Shown piece by piece: positions 1 through 8,380 of a stretch of 25,236 nucleotides of DNA (the first letter of the stretch is position 1; each line of letters begins with the position of its first letter). The position numbers and the translations under genes are program-made. The notes under the pieces are model-generated. The model worked only from the letters and a program-made list of their open reading frames with translations, had not been told where the DNA came from and made no database searches. The stretch is from NCBI GenBank assembly GCA_036003885.1, contig DASYSA010000051.1:1-25236 (forward strand), in the 5' to 3' direction. This DNA is from DASYSA01 sp036003885. Lineage in GTDB: Bacteria; Acidobacteriota; Blastocatellia; UBA7656.

Positions 1-84
1 CCTGGGTACGCAGGCTTCTAGCCTGCCTTTACTCCGCTAGGGACACAATCAGAAGCAAGCAGGCTGGAAGCCTGCGTACCCAGG
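1..84. repeat. Inverted pair of GTACCCAGG hairpin elements
   Basis: Two copies of a 26-bp element face each other. One runs 59-84 on the plus strand; the other is its reverse complement at 1-26 with one mismatch. Each copy contains its own small stem, GCAGGCT with AGCCTGC, followed by GTACCCAGG. The long arms can pair over about 26 bp around a 32-nt spacer. The inner copy begins 10 nt after the stop codon of the aminotransferase gene, so it could act as a 3' transcript end or mRNA stabiliser. A third copy lies at 13652-13677, just after leuD. The left side may extend beyond the window. Confidence 0.75.
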
Positions 85-94
85 CGACTCCAAG

Positions 95-1177
95 CTAGAG
101 TTCATCAAGAGCAGCGCCGAGGCGATCCAGCCCGACAGCCAGCATTTCAGTTTCACAGCCAATTCCAATCCGAAAATGGCGTGACATCTCGAAGAAGCGG
201 CCCGGAACCACGGTAGTCTCGTACTTCTTTCGCAGGAGGTCGCAAAGCTTGTCCACGTCGCCGCGCTTCAATCGAGGAAAGGCGGTGGTTCCAAAAGGCG
301 CCTTGCAAACCTCCAGGTCGTCGCGCGATTCGAAAAAGCGTTCCAGCAGGCGGCGATTTGTTTCAAGCAGGGTTCGCGCACGCTCTCCGATCCGATCGAG
401 GTTCTTGAGCGCGATGACGCTCAATCGCTCGGCAGAATGCGCGGGGATCACGCAGAACAGATCGTTCAGCCGCCGCATGCTTCCTGCCAGCTCCGCTTCA
501 GCCAGTATCCAACCGCAGCGCAGACCGCTCAATCCGTACGCCTTGGTCAGACTGCTGGTCGCTATGAATTCGCTGCCAAGATGAAAAGCGGAAGGCGCGC
601 CATCAAACAGCGCCTCAAGGTAGACCTCGTCAACCAGCACTCGGGCGCCCACGCTTCGCGCAATCTCCTGGATCTCAACGAGCGTTCGATTCTCGGTCAG
701 CGCGGAACTGGGATTGTGGAGATTGGTTATAACGATGAGCCGTGTGCGCCGAGTAACGGCGCGTTCTATCTCGCGCGGGTCGAGGCGGAACCCGTCTTCG
801 AAGCGGCGGGGGAATCGCTTCACATCTGCGCCGAGATACCGGGCAAGGCCAACCAGAGGGTCATAGGCCGGCTGCTCGATCAGGACTTCATCGCCTCGCG
901 CGACAACAACCGCCATCGCGAGATGATTTGCCTGCGATGTCCCAATCGCGGCGACCACGTTGTCAACTGACACGTCGCACTTCGCCGCGAGCGCCCGCTG
1001 AAGCGGATCGTAGCCGTACCAGCTTGGCCCGCTCAGCTCGAGGTCTGCGAGGGTTACTCCAAGATCGCTGATCGGATAGTGGAGCAGCCCGCTGGTGGCC
1101 AGGTTGAAGCGCGACTGTGAGCGGGTCTTCGCCCATTCCATGTACTCCGAACCCATAACGCCTCGAGCCTCGTTCAT
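95..1177 (-). CDS. PLP-dependent aminotransferase, class I/II
   Basis: A 360-residue fold-type I aminotransferase, probably cytosolic, moving amino groups between an amino acid and a 2-oxo acid. Visible landmarks are an NPSS version of the NPTN motif (Asn155), Asp183 and Tyr186 in VDEVYLE for the cofactor ring, the Schiff-base lysine Lys212 in SLTKAYGLSGLR, and a downstream cofactor-phosphate arginine (Arg220). The ATG at 1177 is chosen because GGAGGAG lies just upstream and homology begins there; the frame is open further upstream but only as an overlap with the permease gene. The start overlaps the permease stop as ATGA, which indicates translational coupling. The adjacent amino-acid permease suggests that imported amino acids are the substrate, but specificity cannot be read from the sequence. 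Its N-terminal arm is shorter than in aspartate aminotransferases. Confidence 0.9.
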   Translation of the reverse strand: MNEARGVMGSEYMEWAKTRSQSRFNLATSGLLHYPISDLGVTLADLELSGPSWYGYDPLQRALAAKCDVSVDNVVAAIGTSQANHLAMAVVVARGDEVLIEQPAYDPLVGLARYLGADVKRFPRRFEDGFRLDPREIERAVTRRTRLIVITNLHNPSSALTENRTLVEIQEIARSVGARVLVDEVYLEALFDGAPSAFHLGSEFIATSSLTKAYGLSGLRCGWILAEAELAGSMRRLNDLFCVIPAHSAERLSVIALKNLDRIGERARTLLETNRRLLERFFESRDDLEVCKAPFGTTAFPRLKRGDVDKLCDLLRKKYETTVVPGRFFEMSRHFRIGIGCETEMLAVGLDRLGAALDEL

Positions 1178-2556
1178 TTTCTCCTCCACAGAAAGTACGC
1201 CGGGATGCCGGCGAGCATTATCACCAGTCCGATGAGACTGTTCGCGGGATACTTGTAGACGGTATTGATCACGACCAGCCAGCAGGCAGCCACGAACAGA
1301 AAGGTCGTCACGGGATGGCCGGGTATTCTGAACCCTCCGCCGTCTTCTCGATTCCGCTTGCGAAACACGAATATACAGGTCGCGCTGAGCCCGAAGAAGA
1401 TGAAGTCGACCGATACGACATAGTTCAGTATCTGATCGTATCTGCCCGAGAGGGCGATGATGATGGCCATAGCTCCCTGGAGCGCGATCGCGACAACAGG
1501 CACACGCGTTCGGGGATGGAGCCACGCAACACCCTTGAAAAACAGGCGATCATCGGCCATCGCGAAATAGACGCGCGGCGCGGTCAGCATGCCCTGACTC
1601 AAAAAGCCCAGAGTCGATATCGCAATTCCCGCGGCGATCAGCCGCGCCCCCGGCGCTCCAAGCGCGAGCCTCATCACGTCTGAAGCCGGAGTCTGAGTCT
1701 GGGCGAGTCCCGCGGTTCCCAGGGCTCGCACGCAGACAAAATTGACGGCAAGGTAGAGCACGATTACGCCGATCACTCCGATCACCAGCCCTCTCGGCAG
1801 ATTCTTGCGGGGCTCGCGCACCTCGGCCGCAATGAAATTCGCTGTCTGCCATCCCCCATAGGCAAAGAGTACCGGTACCATGGCGGCGCCGAACGCCGTC
1901 AGCAGGTCGAATGAGATCGGTCCGTCCAGCAATTGGGTGGCGGCCGCCGGACTTTCGGCCGGCGCGGGTTCGCCCGCCAGAAAAAGCCCACACAGGATCA
2001 GAGCGGCGATTGCAATGATCTTCAATACCATCAGAGCGCTCTGAACGGTGCTACCCGCTCGCACGCCGAGGCAGTTGATCAATGTGAGCAGGGCCAACGC
2101 GACGGCCGCTACCATCCAGTCACTCAAGGGGATATGTGTCAGATCGATGAAGTATCGCCCAAAAGTCACTGCGACAGCGGCCATCCCGCCGGTCTGGATG
2201 ACCAGCAGCAGCGCCCAGCCATAGATGAACGCGACCGCGGGATGATATGCCTCCCGGATGTAGGCGTACTGGCCTCCGACTTCGGGCCGCCGGGCCGCAA
2301 GTTCCGCATAAATGAAGGCGCCCGCGAGCGCGATCAACCCGCCGAACACCCAGGACCCCAGTATCAGGAACGGCGTGTGAACCTGACGCGCCACGACGGA
2401 GGGGTTCATGAAGATGCCCGAGCCGATAATGCCCCCCATGACGATCATCGTGGCATCGAACAGCCCGAGGCTACGCGCGAGTTTCGGCGATGGCGCACCG
2501 GCACTCGACGCTTTGGGTGACGACGACTGAGACGTGTCGACTGGCTGGCGGGTCAA
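1174..2556 (-). CDS. APC-family amino acid permease
   Basis: A 460-residue inner-membrane transporter with about 12 hydrophobic segments. It carries the APC hallmark in the first segment, GGIIGSGIF at about residues 41-49, the unwound glycine-rich stretch that binds the substrate backbone. The second and third segments follow, with a charged ELAARRPEVGGQYAY stretch typical of the LAT/SteT-like branch. The first 30 residues are a polar Ser/Ala/Pro tail. The start is TTG (2554-2556) with a GAGG about 12 nt upstream; no ATG occurs before the first membrane segment, so TTG is the best choice but is not certain. It is preceded by the kinase gene (99-nt gap) and overlaps the aminotransferase start. 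The substrate is probably a neutral amino acid or an exchange pair, which is inference. Confidence 0.9.
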   Translation of the reverse strand: MTRQPVDTSQSSSPKASSAGAPSPKLARSLGLFDATMIVMGGIIGSGIFMNPSVVARQVHTPFLILGSWVFGGLIALAGAFIYAELAARRPEVGGQYAYIREAYHPAVAFIYGWALLLVIQTGGMAAVAVTFGRYFIDLTHIPLSDWMVAAVALALLTLINCLGVRAGSTVQSALMVLKIIAIAALILCGLFLAGEPAPAESPAAATQLLDGPISFDLLTAFGAAMVPVLFAYGGWQTANFIAAEVREPRKNLPRGLVIGVIGVIVLYLAVNFVCVRALGTAGLAQTQTPASDVMRLALGAPGARLIAAGIAISTLGFLSQGMLTAPRVYFAMADDRLFFKGVAWLHPRTRVPVVAIALQGAMAIIIALSGRYDQILNYVVSVDFIFFGLSATCIFVFRKRNREDGGGFRIPGHPVTTFLFVAACWLVVINTVYKYPANSLIGLVIMLAGIPAYFLWRRK

Positions 2557-2655
2557 GAGTTAGGTCTACCTCATCGGCACATTCAGGGATTCAAACCACT
2601 CGTTCTGTTTCGCAGGGTTCCTCATGCTATCTCAGGTCGGCGGCTGCCGGCGGCA

Positions 2656-4749
2656 TTAGCGGCTGTTGTGACCCGAAGATTGAAGCTGTTCACGCATACG
2701 CTGCTGCCACTTACTGCGAGGAGTGTCTTCCTCTTCAAACTGGCTCAACGCTTCCTTCAATGTCTCACCGCCCATCTGGCGCGTCTTCAAGTAGAGGAGT
2801 GCCGTAAGCGTCGATATCAGTGGAATGAACAATACGTTGAGCACCGCAATTATGACCGCGACGATTCTGCCGGCCAGTTCAGGGGCGTGCGGTATCCCCC
2901 AGAGTTTGAGAAAGCTGCCAATGAGCGCCATCGCGAGCAGCGCCGTGATTCGGGGCATCGCGAACTGTACGGAAAGAACCGCGATCACGGTGAACCGGGC
3001 GCGCTTAACCAACGCCGTCGAGCGCTTCAGGGCTGCGCGCCCTTTCAGATTCTCCATCATCACCACCGGCGCATAGAGCGAGTAATTGATGAACAGGATT
3101 ATTCCGGGAACGACCAGGAGTATGCATGCGAGGAATGAGATGATGCTGGCCATGACTCCGGTTACGACGAGGGCTCGGAGTCGTTTCTTCAACGCGGCAT
3201 AAGCTATGCGCAGGTTGATCGGTCGGAGCGGAGCCAGGTACAACTGCGTGACCAGCCGTATCGTCACGCCCGTGATCGCAGCGGCGATCAGCAAGTCGGC
3301 AATGAAAGTAGCGAACCCCACGGCGCCTTCAGTTATCCTGCTTGCCAGCGGGGAGATGATTGTTTCGCGTTTGAGCAGCTCGATGATCAATGGAATGATT
3401 GCGAAGACAATCAACGGAAGGTTCAAAAGCAGCGACATGCGGAAGAACTGCATGAAGTGCTCGCTATAGAGCGCGAACGCCCGACGGACCAGGGCCCCTA
3501 TGCCCTCAGCATTGGCGCGCAACGCGCTCGCAAATCCTGCGGCGCTGGACGGGCGATCACCGGGATTCTTAGCCAGAGCGGACATAACGAGCTTCGCCAT
3601 CTTCTTCGGGATCTTGCGGCGCTTCTCTTTGAGCGGCGGGGGAGGCGCTTCGATGTGCTGTTGCATCACCGAATGCAGATCACCGGCAAACGGAGTCTGG
3701 CCGGCGAGCATTTGATAGGCGATCACGCCGAGACTGTAGATATCGGCTCGGGCGTCGAGCGGCTCGCTGCGGCACTGCTCGGGCGACATATAGAGCGGAG
3801 TGCCGAGTATGGAGCCAACCCGAGTCAGGCCGTCATCTGACGGAGTCTGAGAAGCAAGCAGGCTGTGCGTACTCGGGCTGTCAGTTGCCGGCGGCGTCTG
3901 CGAACGATGTTCGAGCAACTGCGTCTGTTCCTCGGCGCCTTCAGGCTCGGCGAGCAGCACGGCTGCTGCTTCGGATGCCAGGATGTGCTTTCCGGTCTCG
4001 GGCGCGAGAGCACCCTCCATAGGGTGCTGAGCCAGGATCTGAGTCTGTTGCTCTTCGGTGCTGTTCGCGGTCTGCAGTCGCGTTGCAGTCTCGGAGAAGT
4101 CACCTCCGCCTGGCTGCGTGACGTGTCCATCGATCGCGTGAGTCCGGCCATCGGCGAGATCGAGGGGAGTGCGCTGGAAAGGTGATGATTGAGCACCGGG
4201 CCGTGAATCCGCTTCCTCTTCTGCAAGCGTTGCATCGCCGAGTTTGGCCAATCCGAAGTCGAGCACCTTCACGGTGTAGCCGCCACGGCGATTCGGTTCA
4301 AGCCATATGTTGTCCGGCTTGAGGTCGCGGTGGATGACTCCCTGGCGATGGGCTGCATCGATTGCGGAACAGGTCTGCTCCAGTATGTCGACGATCCAGT
4401 TGATGTCGAGGTGTGTCTCCTCGGCCAGGATCTCGGAAAGCGTGCAGCCCCCCAGGTATTCCATCACCAGATAGGCGAGGCGATCGCGGCCGAGGGGAGC
4501 GAATCCGAAGTCGGTTACGTTGACTACGTTTGGATGGCGCAGACGCCCTGCGGCCTTGGCCTCGCGTCGAAATCGTTCCACGAACTCATCGTTGGCCATA
4601 AGCTGCGGTGTGATGACTTTGAGCGCAACCGGCCGGTCCGTTCCAAGATGGGTAGCGAGATAGACGGCTCCCATGCCGCCTTTTCCGAGCTGCCTTTCGA
4701 TGAGGTACTTGTCGTCAAGAACCTGGCCAATTAGATTTGCGTGTGCCAT
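2656..4749 (-). CDS. Membrane serine/threonine protein kinase with a long activation-segment insert
   Basis: A 697-residue Hanks-type kinase. The N-terminal kinase domain shows the glycine loop (GKGGMG, 22-27), Lys44, Glu63, HRDLKPDN (140-147), DFG (164-166) and a SPE version of APE (322-324), so it should be active. DFG and SPE are 155 residues apart, where 20-30 is usual; residues about 171-310 are a low-complexity Gln/Thr/Glu/Pro-rich insert. The kinase core ends near 410. From about 435 to the end there are some six hydrophobic helices, with an ALKRSTALVK stretch resembling the membrane domain of glycerophosphodiester phosphodiesterase/DUF975-like proteins. The protein therefore sits in the membrane with its kinase in the cytosol and lacks the usual extracellular PASTA domains. 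The start is ATG without a clear Shine-Dalgarno, 15 nt after the upstream gene, so it is probably coupled to it. Confidence 0.9.
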   Translation of the reverse strand: MAHANLIGQVLDDKYLIERQLGKGGMGAVYLATHLGTDRPVALKVITPQLMANDEFVERFRREAKAAGRLRHPNVVNVTDFGFAPLGRDRLAYLVMEYLGGCTLSEILAEETHLDINWIVDILEQTCSAIDAAHRQGVIHRDLKPDNIWLEPNRRGGYTVKVLDFGLAKLGDATLAEEEADSRPGAQSSPFQRTPLDLADGRTHAIDGHVTQPGGGDFSETATRLQTANSTEEQQTQILAQHPMEGALAPETGKHILASEAAAVLLAEPEGAEEQTQLLEHRSQTPPATDSPSTHSLLASQTPSDDGLTRVGSILGTPLYMSPEQCRSEPLDARADIYSLGVIAYQMLAGQTPFAGDLHSVMQQHIEAPPPPLKEKRRKIPKKMAKLVMSALAKNPGDRPSSAAGFASALRANAEGIGALVRRAFALYSEHFMQFFRMSLLLNLPLIVFAIIPLIIELLKRETIISPLASRITEGAVGFATFIADLLIAAAITGVTIRLVTQLYLAPLRPINLRIAYAALKKRLRALVVTGVMASIISFLACILLVVPGIILFINYSLYAPVVMMENLKGRAALKRSTALVKRARFTVIAVLSVQFAMPRITALLAMALIGSFLKLWGIPHAPELAGRIVAVIIAVLNVLFIPLISTLTALLYLKTRQMGGETLKEALSQFEEEDTPRSKWQQRMREQLQSSGHNSR

Positions 4750-4764
4750 AACGAGACCGCAGAT

Positions 4765-6555
4765 CTAGCGAGGATTCGGAGCCTCGGCAAGTCCGTCGCT
4801 CTCCGCGGGTTCATGCTTTGGCTCGCCACTCAGTCCTCCGCCACAAACGGCCAGCTGTGCGATGATCGAGGCATCCTTGCTGTTGAGTTGCTGAGCCAGC
4901 AGGAGAGCGCGATCGAAATCGGCTCGCGCCAGCGACGAGAGGGTACCTTCCAGACCAAGGTGATAGAGGTTGTCGTTTGCCGGCGGCGAGGGAGAATCGG
5001 CCGCCAGCAGCACCTGGTTGAGCCCCTTTATAGCCGACTGCATTACCTCGAACGCCCGAACCGTGTCGAAGGACGCGAAACTGTTCGCGACTGCGAGCAG
5101 GGACTGGGCTCGTTCCGCGGAAGGCTCCGCCTTCAACGCCTCGTTCTCCCCTTCGGTGAGCAGCTCGCCCGCGCGAACACGGTCGCGCCGGGCAAGAGCC
5201 GCAAGTGCCGAGGCCACCAGCACTCCCACTCGGGTGTTCCTGTCCTCTATTCGATGAGCGAGCGCAACCGCTTCTTCAATACGGCCCTCTGATGTTCGAC
5301 GCCTCGCAATCTGAGTCAACACCCTATCGCGTGTCGCTACCGAGGCGATCCTTAGTGCGGCTGCTTGTGCTTCGGTGGCTTCTCCCTGGGCAAGCCATGA
5401 AAGCGCGGCTCGGGCATAGAGCGCATCGCGTTCCGAGGCTTCGGGTGTTTCGCGCGCCAGGCGGGCCAGGTCCGCCGGACCAAGCGCCTCGAAAGTAGCC
5501 GACTCCACCAACCGCTCCGGCGTCGTTGCATCGGTCAAATCCGCTATCCGGCTTTTCAACTGCGGAAGACGTTCGGGCAGGTAACGCGCGAAGAAGTCGG
5601 TGAGCTGCCGTCCAATGAAATAGATCGCGGACTTGTCATCAAGCCTCGGCGTTCCATCTGAACCCTGCCCTGCCGATTCGACTGCAGGGCGTTCGCGGTA
5701 ACGCATTATCCGGCTGAACGCGAGCCTTAGAAATCGCTCGGTCTCCTTCTTGCCGACGCTGTCACCGGCGGAGTTCCCCTGTGAGGCCAGATATGAACTG
5801 AGCGCCTCGAGGTCGGCCAGCGCGCATGATGGAGAGCGCTCGATCCGATCTACCGCGCTGGAAAACAGCAAATGGGCAAGCGATCGATCGACCCCTCCGA
5901 GTAGCATCAACAGGCGCGGAAAGTTCGGCGATATGAAGGCGGAGAGGTCGTCCGGGCCTGCTCCCAGGCTCAACTGTCCGAGGGTCATCGCGCGGTTCGG
6001 ATCCAGCTCTACAATTTGAAGCGCGACGCTTACGAACAACTCACGCTTTGAAACGTCGAACCGACCATGAGCAGCCGCCGGCGTCCCATCCGATTCGCTA
6101 ACGATTGCGTCCTTGTCCTTGCCTGACTCGAGCGGGAAAACGAGTTTGCGCGCTAGCTCTTCGCCCAGTTCCGGATCCCTCGCGGCGATCTGGTTCATCA
6201 ACTCTGCTCGCAACTGGAGCTTCGAGCGGGTCGTCGCAACACCGCGCTGTTTGTTGCTGTCGCCCCTGTCTGCATCACCCGTGGCGAGAGATTCGAACGC
6301 CTGGCGAAACATGGCACGTGCACGGTCTGATTCATAGGGCCACAGCAGGGTGGCTGCCAGGACCTGTGCGCGCACCGAGAAGGCGAGGTCATCAGAGGAT
6401 CGAGCCTGGTCAGCCAGGTGAACCAGCAGCGCCTGGATCCGCGATCGCTTTCCCGTGAAGTCTCTGAGCCTTGGACTCTGGACGCCCAGCGCCGTGCCGC
6501 AGAGGGCTATCAGAACGGCCAATACTGTGAACTTCTTGAGCGCCTCTGAGGGCAT
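4765..6555 (-). CDS. Exported helical-repeat protein of unknown function
   Basis: A 596-residue protein with a typical signal sequence: a Lys-Lys pair, then a hydrophobic FTVLAVLIALCGTALG stretch at about residues 9-24. The rest is predicted almost all helix, rich in Ala, Arg, Leu and Glu, with repeated patterns such as RARAMFRQAF, ARDPELGEELARKL and SAERAQSLLAVANSFASFDTVRAFEVM. These resemble TPR-like helix pairs, although no clean TPR consensus is seen. There are no catalytic motifs or membrane segments after the leader, so a periplasmic scaffold or sensor is likely. The kinase gene begins 15 nt downstream on the same strand, so the two are probably co-transcribed and may work together (inference). 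The start is ATG without a clear Shine-Dalgarno. Confidence 0.75.
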   Translation of the reverse strand: MPSEALKKFTVLAVLIALCGTALGVQSPRLRDFTGKRSRIQALLVHLADQARSSDDLAFSVRAQVLAATLLWPYESDRARAMFRQAFESLATGDADRGDSNKQRGVATTRSKLQLRAELMNQIAARDPELGEELARKLVFPLESGKDKDAIVSESDGTPAAAHGRFDVSKRELFVSVALQIVELDPNRAMTLGQLSLGAGPDDLSAFISPNFPRLLMLLGGVDRSLAHLLFSSAVDRIERSPSCALADLEALSSYLASQGNSAGDSVGKKETERFLRLAFSRIMRYRERPAVESAGQGSDGTPRLDDKSAIYFIGRQLTDFFARYLPERLPQLKSRIADLTDATTPERLVESATFEALGPADLARLARETPEASERDALYARAALSWLAQGEATEAQAAALRIASVATRDRVLTQIARRRTSEGRIEEAVALAHRIEDRNTRVGVLVASALAALARRDRVRAGELLTEGENEALKAEPSAERAQSLLAVANSFASFDTVRAFEVMQSAIKGLNQVLLAADSPSPPANDNLYHLGLEGTLSSLARADFDRALLLAQQLNSKDASIIAQLAVCGGGLSGEPKHEPAESDGLAEAPNPR

Positions 6556-6600
6556 ACGGCGACTCTACCACAAGGATTGGCCAGGATGAAACGAAGAGCC

Positions 6601-6815
6601 TGCGTTTTGCGTTTCGCGTTTCGCGTTTCGCGTTTATCGTTCTACGTTTGTCGTGTCTGTGTTTGTACCTTCTGATTCCTGGTCAGGTCAGGGACACTAA
6701 GAACGAGGAGCGAGACTCCGTTTGTCGTTTCTGGTTTTCTCATTTCTGATTTCTGGTTTAGACTAGGCAGAATAGAACGAGCAACGATAAACGAAAAATG
6801 ATGCGAGGAACGCAG
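6601..6815. repeat. NNCGTTT heptad arrays between divergent genes
   Basis: From 6601 the plus strand reads in 7-bp units: TGCGTTT twice, CGCGTTT three times, then degenerate ATCGTTC, TACGTTT and GTCGTGT. Near 6719-6760 there are further GTTT-containing units such as TTTGTCG and TTTCTGG. Around 6770-6815 the reverse-complement form appears (AACGAGC, AACGATA, AACGAAA, then GAACGCAG). Both arms contain CGTTTATCGTT or its complement, so an imperfect fold-back is possible. The array fills most of the gap between the start codons of the exported helical protein and doxX. It is the only heptad array in the first 12 kb. Confidence 0.7.
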
Positions 6816-6817
6816 TT

Positions 6818-6823
6818 TTGACA
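6818..6823 (+). promoter_or_regulatory. Possible -35 box for doxX
   Basis: TTGACA, a perfect sigma-70 -35 match, lies 47 nt before the doxX ATG. At 17-18 bp spacing the -10 position reads GCAACT or CAACTA, a poor match, and TAGCTT would need 22 bp. This is a weak call resting on one hexamer. Confidence 0.25.
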
Positions 6824-6869
6824 GTGGACAATTTCCGGAAGCAACTAGCTTAGACACAGGAGCCTAACG

Positions 6870-7283
6870 ATGGAACGCTTCCTTGGGAAGTATTCGCCTT
6901 ACCTGTACGCTCTTCTGCGAATCATTTCTGGTTTGATGTTCGCGATGCATGGCAGCCAGAAGCTCTTCGGCATACCCGGCAACAAACCTCCTATAGACAT
7001 ACCCCTGCTGAAGGTCGCCGGCGTGATCGAACTCGTCGCAGGTCTGATGATCGCCCTCGGTCTCCTGGCCGGTTACGCTGCCTTTATCGCGAGCGGTGAG
7101 ATGGCCGTCGCTTTCTTCAAGCAGCATTTTCAAGCTCAGGCCATCTGGCCGATCCTTAATGGAGGAGAGCTGGCTGTGCTCTATTGCTTTCTCTTTCTCT
7201 ACATCGCCTCGCAAGGGTCGGGTACCTGGTCGTTGGATCGGCTACTCCACCGACCGAGGTCCACTGCAGGTGCAGCCTCTTGA
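6870..7283 (+). CDS. DoxX family membrane protein
   Basis: A 137-residue integral membrane protein with four hydrophobic segments. The first reads LLRIISGLMFAMHGSQKLFG, the usual DoxX opening (helix then HGxQKLFG), at about residues 15-34. It is followed by a second helix with IELVAGLMIALGLL, a third with AAFIASGEMAVAFF, and a fourth near LYCFLFLYIA. DoxX relatives include the small subunit of thiosulfate:quinone oxidoreductase and redox or surfactant-linked proteins; a role here cannot be fixed. The start is ATG with AGGAG at 6858-6862. It is the only plus-strand gene in the window and is monocistronic. The C-terminal tail after the last helix is short, basic and Ser/Ala-rich. Confidence 0.9.
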   Translation: MERFLGKYSPYLYALLRIISGLMFAMHGSQKLFGIPGNKPPIDIPLLKVAGVIELVAGLMIALGLLAGYAAFIASGEMAVAFFKQHFQAQAIWPILNGGELAVLYCFLFLYIASQGSGTWSLDRLLHRPRSTAGAAS

Positions 7284-7743
7284 GCCGCCCTCCCCACGAG
7301 TTGGGCTTTCACCACACCCCGTCGCCTCAACAAAGCGAGCGCGAGTGATGAATGAAATGCCTGACTGGGCTGCTGTAAGTGAGTGAACGAACCACCCACT
7401 GCGACGTGGCACGGTTTACGACGCCGATTCACCTTTCACGTGCCAGCGCGTCCTGGATCACGGGCGGCCACCCAGACCGCCCGCAGGGGGCAGGGGGCAG
7501 GGCCGCTTCCAGATCCAATCGCGGTTTGGGGCCAACAGAACCGCGACTCGAGTTCATCCAGGCCCTGGGCCGAAATCCTCAGACGCAGCTGCCGGGCAGG
7601 TGACCAGGCGCAACGCGATTCCCAGTCGGGCCCCGGTCTCGCTCGACCGATCGTTGCCACCGGGTAACCAGGCGCGTGATTCTCAACTTGATCGGCGACT
7701 GGAGCCCGGGAATTTCCCGCATCATCGCGTTGCTTGCCGCCGT
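7284..7743. other. 460-bp gap without a recognisable gene
   Basis: No open frame here resembles a protein; the overlapping frames are rich in Arg, Pro and Ser, as expected of GC-rich non-coding DNA. Three close G-runs lie around 7485-7502 (two of five Gs, one of three). Two imperfect direct copies of GGTRACCAGGCGC begin near 7599 and 7662 and continue with similar GATTCYCA sequence. A 7-bp inverted pair, CCAGTCG with CGACTGG, lies near 7622 and 7696. Neither doxX nor the VOC gene has a clear terminator here. Confidence 0.5.
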
Positions 7744-8223
7744 TTAAGTCTCCGCAGATCCAAACGCCGCCTTCGCTCCCTCCATTACTTCTTCGAGAGT
7801 GGGCTGCTTGACCTGCGTGGCGAAGGACCAGACATGCCCGAACGGGTCGGCCACTGTACCAAAGCGGTCGCCCCAGAACATCTCCGCCACCGGCATAAGC
7901 ACAGTCGCTCCCGCCTGCACGGCTCTGTCGAATGCCGCGTCAGCATCATCGACATACAAATTGAGCGACACAGCCGTCCCGCCCAGAGAGGTCGCGGACT
8001 TTTGGCTCATGCCTGGAAATTCATCGGTGACGAAGAAGATGCTGTTCCCAACCCTCAGGGAGGAATGCATGATCTTCGATCCATCCGGAGTTGGCATACG
8101 AATCAACACCTCGGCACCTAAGGCGCTCTTATAGAACTCGAGGGCGTTTCGAGCGTCATTAACTATCAGTGATGGGGTTATTGTGTGAAAACCTTCGGGA
8201 ATGGGGGTGGTCTTAGATGACAT
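7744..8223 (-). CDS. VOC superfamily (glyoxalase/PhnB-like) protein
   Basis: A 159-residue single-chain VOC protein with two beta-alpha-beta-beta-beta modules. The first is ITPSLIVNDARNALEFYKSALGAE near residues 15-38; the second is LNLYVDDADAAFDRAVQAGATV followed by FWGDRFGTVADPFGHVWSF near 84-132. The WGDRFGxxxDPFGHxW ending is typical of the PhnB/YdcN-like branch (COG2764). Such proteins bind a metal or small molecule; substrates vary and cannot be assigned. The ATG at 8223 is chosen because GGGAGAAGAA precedes it directly and the family usually begins a few residues before the first strand. The frame runs 14 residues further upstream without support. It stands alone between doxX and lexA. 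Confidence 0.85.
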   Translation of the reverse strand: MSSKTTPIPEGFHTITPSLIVNDARNALEFYKSALGAEVLIRMPTPDGSKIMHSSLRVGNSIFFVTDEFPGMSQKSATSLGGTAVSLNLYVDDADAAFDRAVQAGATVLMPVAEMFWGDRFGTVADPFGHVWSFATQVKQPTLEEVMEGAKAAFGSAET

Positions 8224-8250
8224 TTTCTTCTCCCTGCGTTGATCCAACAA

Positions 8251-8271
8251 GAGCCGCCTCGTCAACGGCTC
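8251..8271 (-). terminator. Weak hairpin between lexA and the VOC gene
   Basis: GAGCCG (8251-8256) pairs with CGGCTC (8266-8271) around a 9-nt loop, followed on the minus strand by TTGTTGG rather than a clean T-tract. It lies 110 nt after the lexA stop and just before the VOC Shine-Dalgarno. It may slow or end lexA transcription, but the stem is only 6 bp. Confidence 0.25.
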
Positions 8272-8380
8272 AGTTAATCCCTTAACCGCGAAACACAGAA
8301 GTCCCTCTACGCACGTTTCCTAACAGCTCACCCGCTTTTACGGGCTGGTCGTATGCTCCTGTGGCGGTCGAGTCTGCGTG

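Noticed and set aside
1178..1525. Upstream extension of the aminotransferase
   Set aside because: The 116 extra residues would overlap the permease C-terminus, are Arg-rich and unlike the family, and a strong Shine-Dalgarno precedes the ATG at 1177.
7379..7667. Short plus-strand frames in the doxX-VOC gap
   Set aside because: Composition is Arg/Pro/Ser-rich, several frames overlap, and none has a ribosome binding site or recognisable motif.
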